Positions 34,063 to 43,895 are shown, numbered from the stretch's first letter. The stretch is DNA of 64,000 bases from Roseomonas aeriglobus (GCA_016937575.1 JAFHKN010000002.1:744001-808000), one strand, 5' to 3'. Notes: a model not told the origin generated them from the sequence alone. Made by a program: numbers and translations.

Positions 34063-34218
34063 CGCGATCGGCTGCGGCGCGAGCAGTGCTTCGTAGCGTT
34101 CGGCCATTTCGAGGTGAACTCGGCGGGCGACGCTATCGGTCGTGCGCTGGGCCGCGGCGCGCTCCTGCGCTGCGCGGTGCGAATAATAGTCTGTCTTGGG
34201 ACGTTGCTCGGTCGTCAT
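34057..34218 (-). CDS. Small hypothetical protein
   Basis: Encodes 53 residues from MTTEQRPKTDYYSHRAAQERAAAQ, a charged, helix-forming, Ala/Arg-rich sequence ending in LLAPQPIAL. I choose the inner ATG because residues before it do not look coding and GAGCC lies upstream. Similar short Q-R-P-K-T-D-Y-Y proteins are, as I recall, common in sphingomonads. It overlaps the murI stop by 6 bp on the opposite strand. Function unknown. Confidence 0.6.
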   Translation of the reverse strand: MTTEQRPKTDYYSHRAAQERAAAQRTTDSVARRVHLEMAERYEALLAPQPIAL

Positions 34219-34427
34219 GGCGAGGCTCCAGTCTAGCAAACGAAAGCGTTCCAACTACCTCCGATCGTCGACATGCTGGGTGCGGAAGCCAACGATAACG
34301 CGAACATAGCATATACCGGAGGCATCGTTTTTGATCTCGCGCAATGGCCTCGGTCTAGCTGGAATCGATCACGCTGATCGTCGCATCGCCGCTGGCGGTC
34401 GGCGTCCTTTTTCGCTAGGGGCCGGAC

Positions 34428-35672
34428 ATGACCGGTGAGGGCACTTCCGCGCGCGCTGTCGATTACTCGCGCGTCTTCAGTCAGGCGATCGACCGCCTCC
34501 ATGCCGAGGGGCGCTACCGCGTCTTCATCGACATCCTGCGCAACAAGGGGCATTTCCCCAACGCGCGCTGCTTTGCCGGGCATAATGGCCCGAAGCCGAT
34601 CACCGTCTGGTGTTCGAACGATTACCTCGCGATGGGCCAGCATCCGAAGGTGATCGCGGCGATGGAAGAGGCGCTGCACGATGTCGGCGCCGGTTCGGGT
34701 GGCACCCGCAACATCGGCGGCAACACGCATTATCACGTCGACCTGGAAGCCGAACTCGCCGACCTGCATGGCAAGGAAGGCGCGCTGCTGTTCACGAGCG
34801 GATACGTCTCGAACGAAGCGACGCTGGCGACGTTGGCGAAGGTCCTGCCGGGCTGCATCATCTATTCCGACGAGCTCAATCACGCCTCGATGATCGCGGG
34901 CATCCGCAATTCGGGCTGCGAGAAGCGTGTGTGGCGGCACAACGACCTGGCCCACCTCGAGGAATTGCTGGCCGCCGACGACCCCTCCGTGCCGAAGCTG
35001 ATCGCGTTCGAGAGCGTCTATTCGATGGACGGCGATGTCGCCCCGCTCCACGCGATCTGCGACCTGGCTGATAAGTATAACGCGCTGACCTACCTCGACG
35101 AAGTTCATGCGGTCGGTATGTATGGCGCGCGGGGCGGCGGTATCTCGGAGCGGGACGACGCAGCCAGCCGCATCACCGTGATCGAGGGGACGCTCGGCAA
35201 GGCGTTCGGCGTGATGGGCGGCTATATCGCGGCCGACCGCACGATCATCGACGTGATCCGCAGCTACGCGCCCGGCTTCATCTTCACCACCAGCCTGTCG
35301 CCGGTGCTGGTGGCGGGCGTGCTGGCGAGCGTGCGCCACCTGAAGAACTCGAGCGTCGAGCGCGACGGGCAACAGGCGGCGGCCGCCAAGCTGAAGTTGC
35401 TGTTCGAGGATGCCGGCCTGCCGGTGCTGCCGACGACGACGCATATCGTGCCGCTGATGGTCGGCGATCCGGTCAAGGCCAAGCGGATCAGCGATATCCT
35501 GCTCGCCGAATACGGCGTCTACGTTCAGCCGATCAACTACCCGACCGTGCCGCGTGGCACCGAACGCCTGCGCTTCACGCCGGGCCCGGCCCATGACGAG
35601 GCGATGATGGTCGAGCTGACGCAAGCGCTGGTCGAGATCTGGGGCCGGCTTGAGATGCGTCGAGCCGCCTGA
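34428..35672 (+). CDS. hemA: 5-aminolevulinate synthase
   Basis: Encodes 414 residues. It has the alpha-oxoamine synthase pattern: [61 protein letters not shown], and the PLP-binding Lys in [15 protein letters not shown] (about Lys248). The ALAS-specific [14 protein letters not shown] region is [15 protein letters not shown]. It condenses glycine and succinyl-CoA to 5-aminolevulinate, the first step of heme synthesis in alphaproteobacteria. It has its own promoter region (about 165 bp upstream). The PLP supply gene pdxH is elsewhere in this window. Confidence 0.96.
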   Translation: MTGEGTSARAVDYSRVFSQAIDRLHAEGRYRVFIDILRNKGHFPNARCFAGHNGPKPITVWCSNDYLAMGQHPKVIAAMEEALHDVGAGSGGTRNIGGNTHYHVDLEAELADLHGKEGALLFTSGYVSNEATLATLAKVLPGCIIYSDELNHASMIAGIRNSGCEKRVWRHNDLAHLEELLAADDPSVPKLIAFESVYSMDGDVAPLHAICDLADKYNALTYLDEVHAVGMYGARGGGISERDDAASRITVIEGTLGKAFGVMGGYIAADRTIIDVIRSYAPGFIFTTSLSPVLVAGVLASVRHLKNSSVERDGQQAAAAKLKLLFEDAGLPVLPTTTHIVPLMVGDPVKAKRISDILLAEYGVYVQPINYPTVPRGTERLRFTPGPAHDEAMMVELTQALVEIWGRLEMRRAA

Positions 35673-35804
35673 TCCTGGCCTGGCGGCTGCTGCGATCCGA
35701 CATCGACAGGTCAAGAATGTAAGTAAATATTGCTGCCGCACGCATGATGCATCCCATTCGAAGTCCGGTCGTTCCTGCTGCGGAACGATGGACAGGATCG
35801 AGGA

Positions 35805-36788
35805 ATGGAGCTGCTGACCGAAGCCTTTCTGGGCAAGCCGATCTGGATGTGGGTGGGCTTCCTGGGTGTGGTGATCGCGCTGCTCGTCTTCGACCTGGGC
35901 GTGTTGAACCGCAAGGATCACGAAATCGGCGTGAAGGAGAGCCTCAGGCTCTCCGCCTTCTACATCATCTTCGGCCTGCTCTTCGGCGGCGGTATCTGGT
36001 GGTGGATGGGGCAGGAGGCGGGTGTCGCCTATCTGACCGGCTTCGTTGTCGAAAAGACGCTGGCGATGGACAACATCTTCGTCATCGCGATGATCTTTTC
36101 GTACCTGGGCGTACCGCGCGAGTATCAGCACCGCGTGCTGTTCTGGGGCATCCTGGGCGTCATCGTGCTGCGCGCGATCATGATTGCGGCCGGCGCTGCG
36201 CTGGTCGAACGGTTCGAATGGGTACTCTACGTCTTCGCCGCCTTCCTGATCGTCACTGGCATCCGCCTGCTGTTGACCGTCGGAAAGCAAGCGTCGGTCG
36301 GCGACAACGTGGTGCTGAAGTTCGTGCAGCGACACTTGCCGGTCACCAACAGAATCGAGGGCGATCACTTCCTCGTCCGTGAGCCTGATCCGGTTACCGG
36401 CAAGATGAAGACGTGGCTGACCCCGCTTGCGGTCGCGTTGATCCTGATCGAAGCGGCGGACATCGTCTTTGCGGTCGATTCGGTGCCGGCGATCTTCACG
36501 ATCACGACCGATCCCTACATCGTCTACACGTCCAATATCTTCGCCATTCTCGGCCTGCGCGCGCTCTATTTCGCGCTGGCAGCGGCGATCCATCGCTTCC
36601 ACTATCTGAAATACGCGATGGCCGCGGTGCTGATCTTCATCGGGTCGAAGATTTTCGCAGCCGACGCGCTGGGCATCGCCAAAATCCCGCCGCTCATCTC
36701 GCTGTCGGTGACGCTGGGTATCCTGGGCGCCGGGATCCTGTGGTCGCTGTATTCGACGCGGGGTCAGCCGGACAAGGTCGCCGGCTGA
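35805..36788 (+). CDS. TerC family integral membrane protein
   Basis: Encodes 327 residues with about seven to nine membrane segments. Family hallmarks are WVGFLGVVIALLVFDLGVLN with an intramembrane Asp, TGFVVEKTLAMDNIFVIAMIF with the conserved E-K-x-L-A-x-D-N, and LILIEAADIVFAVDSVPAIF with paired acidic residues. These acidic residues are thought to bind Mn2+ or related metals. TerC-type proteins act in manganese export and metallation of exported enzymes. No yybP-ykoY-like riboswitch is evident in the 132 bp upstream. It is convergent with the beta-lactamase gene, separated by 3 bp. Confidence 0.92.
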   Translation: MELLTEAFLGKPIWMWVGFLGVVIALLVFDLGVLNRKDHEIGVKESLRLSAFYIIFGLLFGGGIWWWMGQEAGVAYLTGFVVEKTLAMDNIFVIAMIFSYLGVPREYQHRVLFWGILGVIVLRAIMIAAGAALVERFEWVLYVFAAFLIVTGIRLLLTVGKQASVGDNVVLKFVQRHLPVTNRIEGDHFLVREPDPVTGKMKTWLTPLAVALILIEAADIVFAVDSVPAIFTITTDPYIVYTSNIFAILGLRALYFALAAAIHRFHYLKYAMAAVLIFIGSKIFAADALGIAKIPPLISLSVTLGILGAGILWSLYSTRGQPDKVAG

Positions 36789-36791
36789 CCC

Positions 36792-37603
36792 TTATGTCGC
36801 CGCGTCAGGCGACAGCCGCCGCGACCGCGCGCGCCAGAGGACGGCGACGTCGTTGTACGTGCCGTTCTCGCCGCTGCCGGTCTTGTCGCCGACCCGCCAG
36901 CGGCGCGGCACACCGGCGCGCAGCCGGGTCGCGCCGGTCGTATTTGCGACCAGCCAGCCGGTCAGCTTCGCCCGTGCCGCCGGCGACAGGGTTTGCCCGA
37001 ACAGCATCGCGCGCATCGTGCCGAGCATCGCGAGCGGCGTCGTCGTATCTCGCGCATCGCCGTGAATGGCGGTGTTGAGCTCAGGCTCGTGACGGTCCAG
37101 CCGAGTCGTCCGGTCGCCCAGTCGCGCGACGAAGGCGTTGAAGCCGTCGACCCCGCCGATCAGCGGCAGCAGTAGATTTGCGGCGGCATTGTCGCTGAGC
37201 GTCATCGTCGCCGCGCACAGCTGGTCGATGGTCATCGTGCCGCCCTTGTGCTTCTCGACTCCCGGCGAATTGCCGACCAGCGGACCCGCGGGATCGGTAT
37301 GGTGCGGTCCAGCCGGAGCCGGCCGGCATCGACCGCCGCCAATACCGCGCCGCTCAAAGGAAATTTGAACGTGCTGCACATCGCGAAGCGTTCGTCGCCG
37401 CGGTGGTCGAACCGCGCGCCGGTGGCCAGATCGACTACGCCGACACCCAACCGCCCGCCCGATCGCCGCTCCGCCGCGCCGATCGCATCCGCCAGCGTCG
37501 GTCCACCGAACGCCGATGTCGGTAGGGCAAAGGCGAGCTTCGGCGCTACTGCGGCCGCCGCCATGCCCGTGCCGATCGTCGTCAGGAAAGTCCGTCGTTC
37601 CAT
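36792..37603 (-). pseudogene. Class A beta-lactamase, frameshifted
   Basis: The first frame starts MERRTFLTTIGTGMAAAA, a twin-arginine-like or Sec signal peptide, and continues through CSTFKFPLSG, the S-x-x-K active-site motif (Ser70 in Ambler numbering). The second frame holds LVGNSPGVEKHKGGTMTI, LSDNAAANLLL (S-D-N), RHEPELNTAI (Glu166 region) and VGDKTGSGENGTY (K-T-G). Adding one base at 37290-37292 joins them into a complete 269-residue enzyme. The active site is therefore intact apart from the shift, which may be real or a sequencing error. The divergent LysR-type gene is AmpR-like, implying inducible control. Confidence 0.88.
37290..37292 (-). other. Frameshift point in the beta-lactamase gene
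   Basis: GGG on the plus strand (CCC in the gene). A fourth base restores reading through P-A-G-P-L-V-G-N, in agreement with the flanking family sequence. Confidence 0.7.
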
Positions 37604-37701
37604 GCCAGGCTCCAAAATTGATGCCGGCAAGGTGCGGGCTGGCGGCTTGGCGCACAATCGATCATATCTCGGCTGAGCCACTAGAAAAATTGGGGTGTCG
37701 G

Positions 37702-38565
37702 ATGGATCGGGCGCAACTGCCGCTCAATGCCCTGCGCGCGTTCGAGTCCTCGGCGCGGCACCTGAGCTTTACGCGTGCCGGACTGGAATTATGCGTCGGT
37801 CAGGCAGCGGTCAGCCACCAGGTCAACCGGCTGGAGGCAGTGCTGGGCGTGCGTCTGTTCCGTCGCCTGCCGCGCGGATTGGCGCTGACCGACGAAGGCG
37901 CGGCGCTGGTTCCGGTGCTGGCCGATGGGTTCGACCGGATCACGGCGGTCCTGGAACGCTACCAGGGTGGTCGGATGCGTGAGCCGCTGGCGCTGAGCGT
38001 GGTCGGCACCTTTGCGACCGGATGGCTGCTGCCCCGCCTGCCGGACTTCGCGGCGGCGCATTCCTTTGTCGACGTGCGCCTGCGAACGAACAATAACCGC
38101 GTCGACCTGGCGGGCGAAGGGCTGGATTACGCGATCCGCTTCGGCGACGGTGCGTGGCACGGCGCCGAGGCCGATGCGCTGATGGCGGCGCCACTCACGC
38201 CGATGGCGGCGCCCCTGCTTGCCGAGCATCTGTCCGTGGCGGCGGATCTGGGGCGCCAGACCCTGCTGCGCTCCTACCGCGCCGACGAATGGCCGCGCTG
38301 GTTCGACGCGGCCGGCGCGGTTCCGCCACCGCTGACCGGGCCGATCTTCGATTCGTCGGTGACGATGGCCGCCGCGGCGATGGCGGGGGCAGGCGTCGCG
38401 CTGCTGCCCGCGGCGATGTTCGGCGACGCGCTCAACGCCGGCACCTTGATTGCACCATTCGATATCGCGATTGATACCGGCCGCTATTGGCTGACCCGCC
38501 TTAAGACCCGCGTGCCGACGCCGGCGATGACGGCATTTCGGGCGTGGTTGCTGGAAGCGGCCTGA
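37702..38565 (+). CDS. LysR-family regulator (AmpR/GcvA-like)
   Basis: Encodes 287 residues from MDRAQLPLNALRAFESSARH, the AmpR/GcvA style N terminus. The helix-turn-helix is LSFTRAGLELCVGQAAVSHQVNRLE. The effector-binding domain includes FATGWLLPRLPDFAAAHSFVDVRLRT and GLDYAIRFGDGAWHGAEAD. It is divergent from the class A beta-lactamase across 98 bp, the arrangement of ampR-bla pairs in which the regulator senses cell-wall fragments and activates the beta-lactamase. The exact start is set by the short spacing and protein similarity pattern. Confidence 0.9.
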   Translation: MDRAQLPLNALRAFESSARHLSFTRAGLELCVGQAAVSHQVNRLEAVLGVRLFRRLPRGLALTDEGAALVPVLADGFDRITAVLERYQGGRMREPLALSVVGTFATGWLLPRLPDFAAAHSFVDVRLRTNNNRVDLAGEGLDYAIRFGDGAWHGAEADALMAAPLTPMAAPLLAEHLSVAADLGRQTLLRSYRADEWPRWFDAAGAVPPPLTGPIFDSSVTMAAAAMAGAGVALLPAAMFGDALNAGTLIAPFDIAIDTGRYWLTRLKTRVPTPAMTAFRAWLLEAA

Positions 38566-38603
38566 GCGCATCGGGGCGGGGCGGGGAGGCGCGCAGGCCC
38601 GCC

Positions 38604-39062
38604 CTAATATTGAACGACAGGCTGTCCGATAAGCGCGCCGGCCAGAATCGTCACCGCGCCGAGCCCAAGGGACAGGGGAACCCTGAGTGCCATCCAGCCG
38701 GCTGGTGCCATGCCGCGGCGTACCAGCCAGCGGTCGACCGGCAGCGTCAGCATCAGCGCGACACCGATCGCGACGAGTGACCAGCCTGAGCCCTGCGATA
38801 TCATGACGCCAGCGCCCAGCGCCATCGCAGCCAGGCTCGGGACGACGGCGATGGCGGCAAGCGCTGCCTGATGAGTCGGCGTTCGCATGGCGAAACCCCA
38901 CCAGATTCCGCCGAGAAAACTTAGGATCAGCAGCGCATAGCCGACGCTGACGATCGCCGCGCCGGGTTCGCCCAAGGCAATAAGAATCGTGGCGGCGACA
39001 GCCGGCGCCAGTCCTGCGAAACCCAGCGCGCGGGCGACCCCGCCCACGCGCGGCTCAGTCAC
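38604..39062 (-). CDS. DUF3429 family membrane protein
   Basis: Encodes 152 residues with about five membrane segments. The family pattern is ALGFAGLAPAVAATILI at the N terminus and SVGYALLILSFLGGIWWGFAM in the middle (G-G-I-x-W-G is conserved). The rest is hydrophobic with a short basic loop DRWLVRRGM. Function is unknown. Its start overlaps the end of the upstream lipoprotein gene by 8 bp, so the two are coupled. It is convergent with the LysR gene. Confidence 0.85.
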   Translation of the reverse strand: MTEPRVGGVARALGFAGLAPAVAATILIALGEPGAAIVSVGYALLILSFLGGIWWGFAMRTPTHQAALAAIAVVPSLAAMALGAGVMISQGSGWSLVAIGVALMLTLPVDRWLVRRGMAPAGWMALRVPLSLGLGAVTILAGALIGQPVVQY

Positions 39063-39558
39063 GGCAATATCCCTCGCCTGGCTTGACGGTCAGGCAGTCC
39101 TTCTTGCCCGCCAGCCACTTCAGGCCCGTCGCGTCGCCGTCGCTCGGGACGGCGGTTTCCGCGACACCATTGCGCATGAAGCGCAGACCCTCGGCCGTCA
39201 CCGATCCGTCGAACGTGCCGGCCATGTCGTCGTCCAGGCCCCAGCGCATGTCCATCGTGACACCGCCGCCCCGCTTCGCCGCGACGGTCAGAATCATGCC
39301 CTCGACCCCGACCCAGCGGCCCAGATAGTCGCGCTCCAGCTTTGCCGTATCGGCCGGGTTGACCGCGGTATTGCCGACCGCCGCATTGGCCTCGGCGGCG
39401 GTCATCGCCTCTTCCTCGGTCGCAGCGCCTTCGGACGGCATCACTTCCTCGACCGTGTTCTCCGCCACTGCGCCGGATTGCGTCTCGTTTGCCGGCTGCG
39501 ACGAACAGCCCGCGAGCAGCACGGACAGGGCGAGAGCGATCGGGGCGGCAGGCTTCAT
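39055..39558 (-). CDS. Hypothetical lipoprotein
   Basis: Encodes 167 residues from MKPAAPIALALSVLLAGCSS, with the lipobox L-L-A-G-C. An acidic, Ala/Glu-rich linker (about residues 25-70) precedes a folded domain with LERDYLGRWVGVEGMILTVAAKRGGG and a closing Cys pair region (KKDCLTVKPGEGYCRD). Not recognised beyond being a tethered envelope protein. It is the first of a pair with the DUF3429 gene. The longer open frame lacks a better signal peptide. Confidence 0.75.
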   Translation of the reverse strand: MKPAAPIALALSVLLAGCSSQPANETQSGAVAENTVEEVMPSEGAATEEEAMTAAEANAAVGNTAVNPADTAKLERDYLGRWVGVEGMILTVAAKRGGGVTMDMRWGLDDDMAGTFDGSVTAEGLRFMRNGVAETAVPSDGDATGLKWLAGKKDCLTVKPGEGYCRD

Positions 39559-39585
39559 GTCGCGGGCTCCATTGATGCAGGGCAA

Positions 39586-39625
39586 GAACCCGGGCGACGT
39601 TCGGAGGGTTCCGCCGCCCGGGTTC
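39586..39625 (-). terminator. Terminator-like hairpin after the fasciclin gene
   Basis: GAACCCGGGCG (39586-39596) pairs perfectly with CGCCCGGGTTC (39615-39625) around an 18-base loop, 14 bp after the fasciclin stop on the minus strand. No strong U tract follows. Confidence 0.5.
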
Positions 39626-39638
39626 CGACACCGATGCC

Positions 39639-40202
39639 TTACGGCATCAGCACGCTGTCGATGACGTGAACAACGCCGTTCGACTGCATGACGTTGGCGG
39701 TGGTAATCATCGCATGACCGCCCTTGGCATCCATGACGTGCCAGCCCTTGCCCGCTTTCATGAAGCGCAGTTCGCCGCCATTGACCGTCTTGAACGTTGC
39801 GGTGCCGCCATGCGCTGCGGCGGCTTTCGCAATATCGTTCGCGGTGATGCGGCCCGGCACCACGTGATAGGTGAGGATCGACGTCAGTTGCGCCTTGTTT
39901 TCGGGCTTCACCAGCGTGTCGACCGTGCCGGCCGGCAGCTTGGCGAAAGCGGCGTTGGTCGGCGCGAAGACGGTGAAGGGGCCAGGGCCCGACAGCGTGT
40001 CGACCAGGCCGGCGGCCTTTACCGCGGTCACCAGCGTGCTGAGGTTCGGCGCGGCAGACGCGTTCTCGACGATCGTCTTGTTCGCCGACATCGGCGCGCC
40101 GCCCACGGTCGGATTGCGAGCCATGTTCTGCGCCGCCAGCGGTGCCGCGGTCATCGCCAGCGCGGCACCGGCCATCAGGCCGCGCATCAGGGTCTTGGTC
40201 AT
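39639..40202 (-). CDS. Fasciclin (FAS1) domain secreted protein
   Basis: Encodes 187 residues. Signal peptide [25 protein letters not shown] ends near residue 25. The FAS1 domain follows with H1-like [21 protein letters not shown] and H2-like [15 protein letters not shown] in pieces, then [27 protein letters not shown] at the end, the classic C-terminal strand. FAS1 proteins are extracellular adhesion or surface proteins. It is monocistronic with a likely terminator, preceded by TAGGAGTGA as the ribosome binding site. Confidence 0.94.
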   Translation of the reverse strand: MTKTLMRGLMAGAALAMTAAPLAAQNMARNPTVGGAPMSANKTIVENASAAPNLSTLVTAVKAAGLVDTLSGPGPFTVFAPTNAAFAKLPAGTVDTLVKPENKAQLTSILTYHVVPGRITANDIAKAAAAHGGTATFKTVNGGELRFMKAGKGWHVMDAKGGHAMITTANVMQSNGVVHVIDSVLMP

Positions 40203-40361
40203 CCTGTCACTCCTAGAAATGATTGATCTGCCCCTTGCTCGAAATCAAATACGTCGCGGATCGGGCAATGGATGCATCCGCGGCTGGCTTTCGTACGCTG
40301 GCGGCGTTAGGAGCCCGCGCGAGCCCACCGAAACCCTTCGCAAGGATTCGAAGTCGCTACC

Positions 40362-40814
40362 ATGCGCATCGCCATCGCCGCGGATCATGCCGCGTTCGCC
40401 CTGAAGCAGACGTTGGCCGCCTGGCTGCGCGAGGGGGGGCATGACGTGCTCGACCTCGGTCCCGACAGCGACGCGCGGGTCGACTACCCCGACTTCGGCT
40501 ACAAGATCGCCCGCGCGATCCGCGACGGCGATGCGGATCGCGGTGTCGCGCTGTGCGGGTCGGGCATCGGCATCTCGATCGCGGTCAATCGCGAGCCCGC
40601 CTGCCGCTGCGCGCTGGTGTCGGAGCCTCTGTCCGCCGCTCTTTCGCGCAAGCATAACGACGCGAATGTGATTGCGCTCGGCGCGCGGCTGGTCGGCGTC
40701 GAAATGGCGCAGGCCTGCATCGCCACTTTCCTGTCGACCGACTTCGAAGGCGACCGTCACGTCGGTCGTGTCGCCAAACTCACCAATCCCTCTCTCGCTG
40801 GAGACGCCGCATGA
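40362..40814 (+). CDS. rpiB: Ribose-5-phosphate isomerase B
   Basis: Encodes 150 residues. The family begins [19 protein letters not shown], with the Asp-His-Ala-Ala sugar-binding turn. Catalytic Cys lies in [16 protein letters not shown], and the Asn/Arg segment is [16 protein letters not shown]. It interconverts ribose-5-phosphate and ribulose-5-phosphate in the pentose phosphate pathway. Its stop overlaps the glyA start by 4 bp (ATGA), the common rpiB-glyA coupling of alphaproteobacteria, linking pentose and one-carbon metabolism. Confidence 0.95.
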   Translation: MRIAIAADHAAFALKQTLAAWLREGGHDVLDLGPDSDARVDYPDFGYKIARAIRDGDADRGVALCGSGIGISIAVNREPACRCALVSEPLSAALSRKHNDANVIALGARLVGVEMAQACIATFLSTDFEGDRHVGRVAKLTNPSLAGDAA

Positions 40815-42121
40815 GCACGAACCCCGCCGCTGCCAATGATGTGCAGCCAGATGGTTTCTTCACCCGCAGCCTGGCCGAAGCTGACCCGGCGGTCTTCGCG
40901 GGCGTCCAGCACGAACTGACCCGCGAGCAGACTCAGATCGAGCTGATCGCGTCCGAGAACATCGTCTCTCAGGCGGTGCTTGAGGCTCAAGGGTCGGTGT
41001 TCACCAACAAATACGCCGAAGGCTATCCGGGCAAGCGCTATTACCAGGGCTGCCACCCGTCGGACGAAGTCGAGCAGTTGGCGATCGATCGCGCCAAGCA
41101 GCTGTTCGACTGCGGGTACGTCAACGTTCAGCCGCATTCGGGCGCGCAGGCGAACGGTGCGGTGATGCTCGCGCTCACCAAGCCGGGCGACACCATACTC
41201 GGCCTCAGCCTCGATGCCGGCGGCCATCTGACGCACGGCGCGCGCGCGGCGATGAGCGGCAAGTGGTTCAACGCCGTCCAGTACGGCGTGACGCCCGACA
41301 CCCACCTGATCGACTATGACGCGGTCGAACGTCTCGCGATCGAGCACAAGCCGACCCTCATCATCACCGGCGGCTCGGCCTATCCGCGCCAGATCGACTT
41401 CGAACGCTTCCGCGCCATCGCCGACAAGGTGGGTGCGAAGCTGATGGTCGACATGGCGCACTTCGCGGGCATCGTCGCCGGCGGCCTCCACCCGTCGCCG
41501 CTGCCGTTCGCCGACGTCGTGACGACGACGACGCACAAGACGTTGCGCGGCCCCCGTGGCGGCATGGTGCTGACCAACGACGAAGCCATCGCCAAGAAGA
41601 TCAATTCGGCGGTGTTCCCGGGGCTGCAGGGTGGCCCGCTGATGCACGTCATCGCCGCCAAGGCGGTTGCGTTCGGCGAAGCGCTGCAGCCCGAATACAA
41701 GGGCTATATCGCCGCGGTCGTGGAAAACGCGAAGGTGCTGGCGGCGACGCTCAAGGAACGCGGTGCGAACCTCGTTTCGGGTGGCACCGACACGCACCTC
41801 GCGCTCGTCGACCTCACACCGCTCGGCATCACCGGCAAGGACGCGGACGAAGCGCTCGAGCGCGCCGGCATCACCTGCAACAAGAACGGCATCCCCAACG
41901 ATCCGCTGCCGCCGATGAAGACCAGCGGCATCCGCGTCGGATCGCCCGCCGGCACCACCCGCGGGTTCGGCACCGCCGAGTTCCGCGAGATCGGCAACAT
42001 GGTCGCCGACGTCCTGGACGGTTTGAAGTCGGCCGGCGAAGCCGGGGACCCTAAGGTCGAGGCGGACGTTCAGGCTCGTGTGCGTGCCCTGTGCGCGCGG
42101 TTCCCGATCTATCAAGGATAA
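40811..42121 (+). CDS. glyA: Serine hydroxymethyltransferase
   Basis: Encodes 436 residues. Features are [49 protein letters not shown], and the PLP Lys in [16 protein letters not shown] (about Lys238). It converts serine and tetrahydrofolate to glycine and methylene-tetrahydrofolate, supplying glycine for ALAS as well as one-carbon units. It is the second gene of rpiB-glyA and is followed 8 bp later by a tiny membrane protein gene and then nrdR. Confidence 0.97.
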   Translation: MSTNPAAANDVQPDGFFTRSLAEADPAVFAGVQHELTREQTQIELIASENIVSQAVLEAQGSVFTNKYAEGYPGKRYYQGCHPSDEVEQLAIDRAKQLFDCGYVNVQPHSGAQANGAVMLALTKPGDTILGLSLDAGGHLTHGARAAMSGKWFNAVQYGVTPDTHLIDYDAVERLAIEHKPTLIITGGSAYPRQIDFERFRAIADKVGAKLMVDMAHFAGIVAGGLHPSPLPFADVVTTTTHKTLRGPRGGMVLTNDEAIAKKINSAVFPGLQGGPLMHVIAAKAVAFGEALQPEYKGYIAAVVENAKVLAATLKERGANLVSGGTDTHLALVDLTPLGITGKDADEALERAGITCNKNGIPNDPLPPMKTSGIRVGSPAGTTRGFGTAEFREIGNMVADVLDGLKSAGEAGDPKVEADVQARVRALCARFPIYQG

Positions 42122-42128
42122 GCCCGAC

Positions 42129-42302
42129 ATGTCGCAGCTCGACGAAGTCCAGTCCAACATCAAGAACACGCCGGGCCTCGGCAAGAGCATGGCGAAATGG
42201 GGTGCGCTCGGCGCCGTGGTCGCGATCCCGGTGCCGTTCGTTGGTCCGATCATCGGCGCGCTCGCCGGCGCCGGCTATGCGTATATGAAGCGCAACAAGT
42301 AA
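42129..42302 (+). CDS. Small glycine-zipper-like membrane protein
   Basis: Encodes 57 residues from MSQLDEVQSNIKNTPGLGKSM. One membrane helix pair (about residues 25-52) is rich in Gly and Ala (GALGAVVAIPVPFVGPIIGALAGAGYAYMKRNK in pieces), ending in a basic K-R-N-K tail. It lies between glyA and nrdR with gaps of 7 and 8 bp, so it is very likely cotranscribed. I know of no assigned function. The conserved location in such operons is plausible, not checked. Confidence 0.75.
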   Translation: MSQLDEVQSNIKNTPGLGKSMAKWGALGAVVAIPVPFVGPIIGALAGAGYAYMKRNK

Positions 42303-42310
42303 GGTATTGA

Positions 42311-42772
42311 ATGCGCTGTCCCTTTTGTGCCCATGAAAACAGCCAGGTAAAGGATAGCCGCCCCAGCGAAGACGGGGCGGCCATCCGCCGCCGCCGCCAG
42401 TGCGAGGCCTGCGGCGCACGCTTCACGACCTTCGAACGCATCCAGCTGCGCGACCTTACGGTCGTGAAGAGCGAAAATCGCCGCGAGCCGTTCGAACGCG
42501 ACAAGCTGATTCGCTCGGTTTCGGTCGCGTGCCGCAAGCGGCCGATCGAGGGCAATCGGATCGAACAGCTGGTCAGCGGCATCCAGCGGCAGCTGGAGAC
42601 GAGCGGGGAAGCGGAAGTGACCTCGACTCGCATCGGCGAGCTGGTGATGGACGGGCTGAAGGCGCTCGACTCGGTCGCCTACATTCGCTTCGCGAGCGTA
42701 TATAAGGACTTCACCGAAGCCCGCGATTTCGAGGCGTTTGCCGGGAGCGTTGAGGAAGCGGGCCGGGGGTAG
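42311..42772 (+). CDS. nrdR: Transcriptional repressor NrdR
   Basis: Encodes 153 residues. A zinc ribbon at the N terminus ([21 protein letters not shown], then [15 protein letters not shown]) binds DNA; the ATP-cone follows ([27 protein letters not shown] in pieces). It ends with [19 protein letters not shown]. NrdR represses ribonucleotide reductase genes in response to ATP/dATP. The gene order rpiB-glyA-(small)-nrdR is typical. Length and motifs are normal. Confidence 0.96.
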   Translation: MRCPFCAHENSQVKDSRPSEDGAAIRRRRQCEACGARFTTFERIQLRDLTVVKSENRREPFERDKLIRSVSVACRKRPIEGNRIEQLVSGIQRQLETSGEAEVTSTRIGELVMDGLKALDSVAYIRFASVYKDFTEARDFEAFAGSVEEAGRG

Positions 42773-42814
42773 GGGCTTGTCGAGACGGCCTGCGCGGCGA
42801 TAGGCGCCATTGTC

Positions 42815-43543
42815 ATGACGCTTATTCCGCCGCCCGCCATCGTCCTCGTTCGCCCGCAACTGGGCGAGAACATTGGCAAAGCGGCCCGCGCCATGCTCAA
42901 TTTCGAGCTGACCGACATGCGCCTCGTCGCCCCGCGCGACGGCTGGCCGAACCCGCAGGCCGGGCCGGCGGCGTCGGGCGCGGACGTCGTGCTCGCCAAC
43001 GCCCGGGTCTTCGACACCGTCGCCGACGCGGTCGCGGACTGCGCCCACGTATATGCGACGACCGTCAGAAAGCGGGGCGTGACCAAGCCCGTCGTAACCC
43101 CGGAAGTCGCGGCGCGCGAAATCCACGCGGGCCCCGGCGCCTCGGCGATCCTGTTCGGGCCGGAGCGCTCGGGCCTCGAAACCGATGACGTTGCGCTCGC
43201 CCGCACGATCGTCACCGTGCCGATCAACCCGGAGTTCGGCAGCCTCAATCTCGCGCAGGCAGTGATTCTGGTGGCCTATGAATGGTCGAAGGGCGAAAGC
43301 CTGGAAAGTCCGCCCGCGGTCGATCTCGACCCGCCTGCCCCGCAGGAAGAATGGGAGGGCATGTTCGGCCAACTGGATGAAATGCTGGGCGCGTCCGGCT
43401 TCTACTTTCCGCCCGACCGCGTGCCCGCCACGCGTCGAACGCTCCGCAGTCTACTGACCAAGCCCGGCTGGTCGAGCCAGGAACTCCGGACGTTGCGCGG
43501 TGTATTGTCGGCGCTGGAGGGAAAGAAGCGCCCGCGCGAATAA
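42815..43543 (+). CDS. trmJ: tRNA 2'-O-methyltransferase (TrmJ-like, SPOUT family)
   Basis: Encodes 242 residues. SPOUT knot signatures are IVLVRPQLGENIGKAARAMLNF, DMRLVAPRDGWPN, AILFGPERSGLETDDVALA and PINPEFGSLNLAQAVILVAYE. TrmJ methylates the 2'-OH of nucleotide 32 in several tRNAs. The C-terminal dimer extension (DEMLGASGFYFPPDRVPATRR) is present. It follows nrdR after 42 bp and may be part of the same transcript. Some family members act on rRNA, but the sequence style fits TrmJ. Confidence 0.88.
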   Translation: MTLIPPPAIVLVRPQLGENIGKAARAMLNFELTDMRLVAPRDGWPNPQAGPAASGADVVLANARVFDTVADAVADCAHVYATTVRKRGVTKPVVTPEVAAREIHAGPGASAILFGPERSGLETDDVALARTIVTVPINPEFGSLNLAQAVILVAYEWSKGESLESPPAVDLDPPAPQEEWEGMFGQLDEMLGASGFYFPPDRVPATRRTLRSLLTKPGWSSQELRTLRGVLSALEGKKRPRE

Positions 43544-43622
43544 CCTCGGAACGCCGAAGATCGATCGCGATCCGTTCTTGCAATCCTGTCGAATTCTGGA
43601 ATGATCCTCCTGATACAAGAGG

Positions 43623-43895
43623 ATGGACGTGATGATTGCCGTCGTAATGTTGTTGCTCGCGTCTCCGGCCCAGGTGGCGGACAAGCCTGAAGCACCGAAG
43701 AAGGAAAAGATGATCTGCAAACGCGATCATCTTGGAACAGGATCTCGGCTGGGCCAGAGCCGGACGTGCAAGACCGCTTCGCAGTGGCAGATCTATAATC
43801 GGGACATCGATCCGAACAATCGGATGGTCGATTCGCTCGGGATGCGCGGCAGCGGAGTGGGGCCTAGCTCCATCGATTTGCCGCGCATGCCCTGA
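43623..43895 (+). CDS. Hypothetical secreted protein
   Basis: Encodes 90 residues with an N-terminal signal peptide (MDVMIAVVMLLLASPAQVAD). The mature part has one Cys pair (MICKRDHLGTGSRLGQSRTCKTASQW in pieces). R-T-C-K-T-A-x-x-W is a repeated motif of small sphingomonad periplasmic proteins whose function is unknown. The Cys pair could form a disulfide. A second in-frame ATG at 43632 is also possible. It lies alone between trmJ and rpsD. Confidence 0.7.
   Translation: MDVMIAVVMLLLASPAQVADKPEAPKKEKMICKRDHLGTGSRLGQSRTCKTASQWQIYNRDIDPNNRMVDSLGMRGSGVGPSSIDLPRMP

Noticed and set aside
35673..35804. Possible manganese (yybP-ykoY) riboswitch ahead of terC
   Set aside because: I looked because TerC genes often carry it, but the conserved motifs are not visible.
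34233..36602. 789-codon open frame antisense to hemA and terC
   Set aside because: Crosses two certain plus-strand genes and has biased shadow composition.
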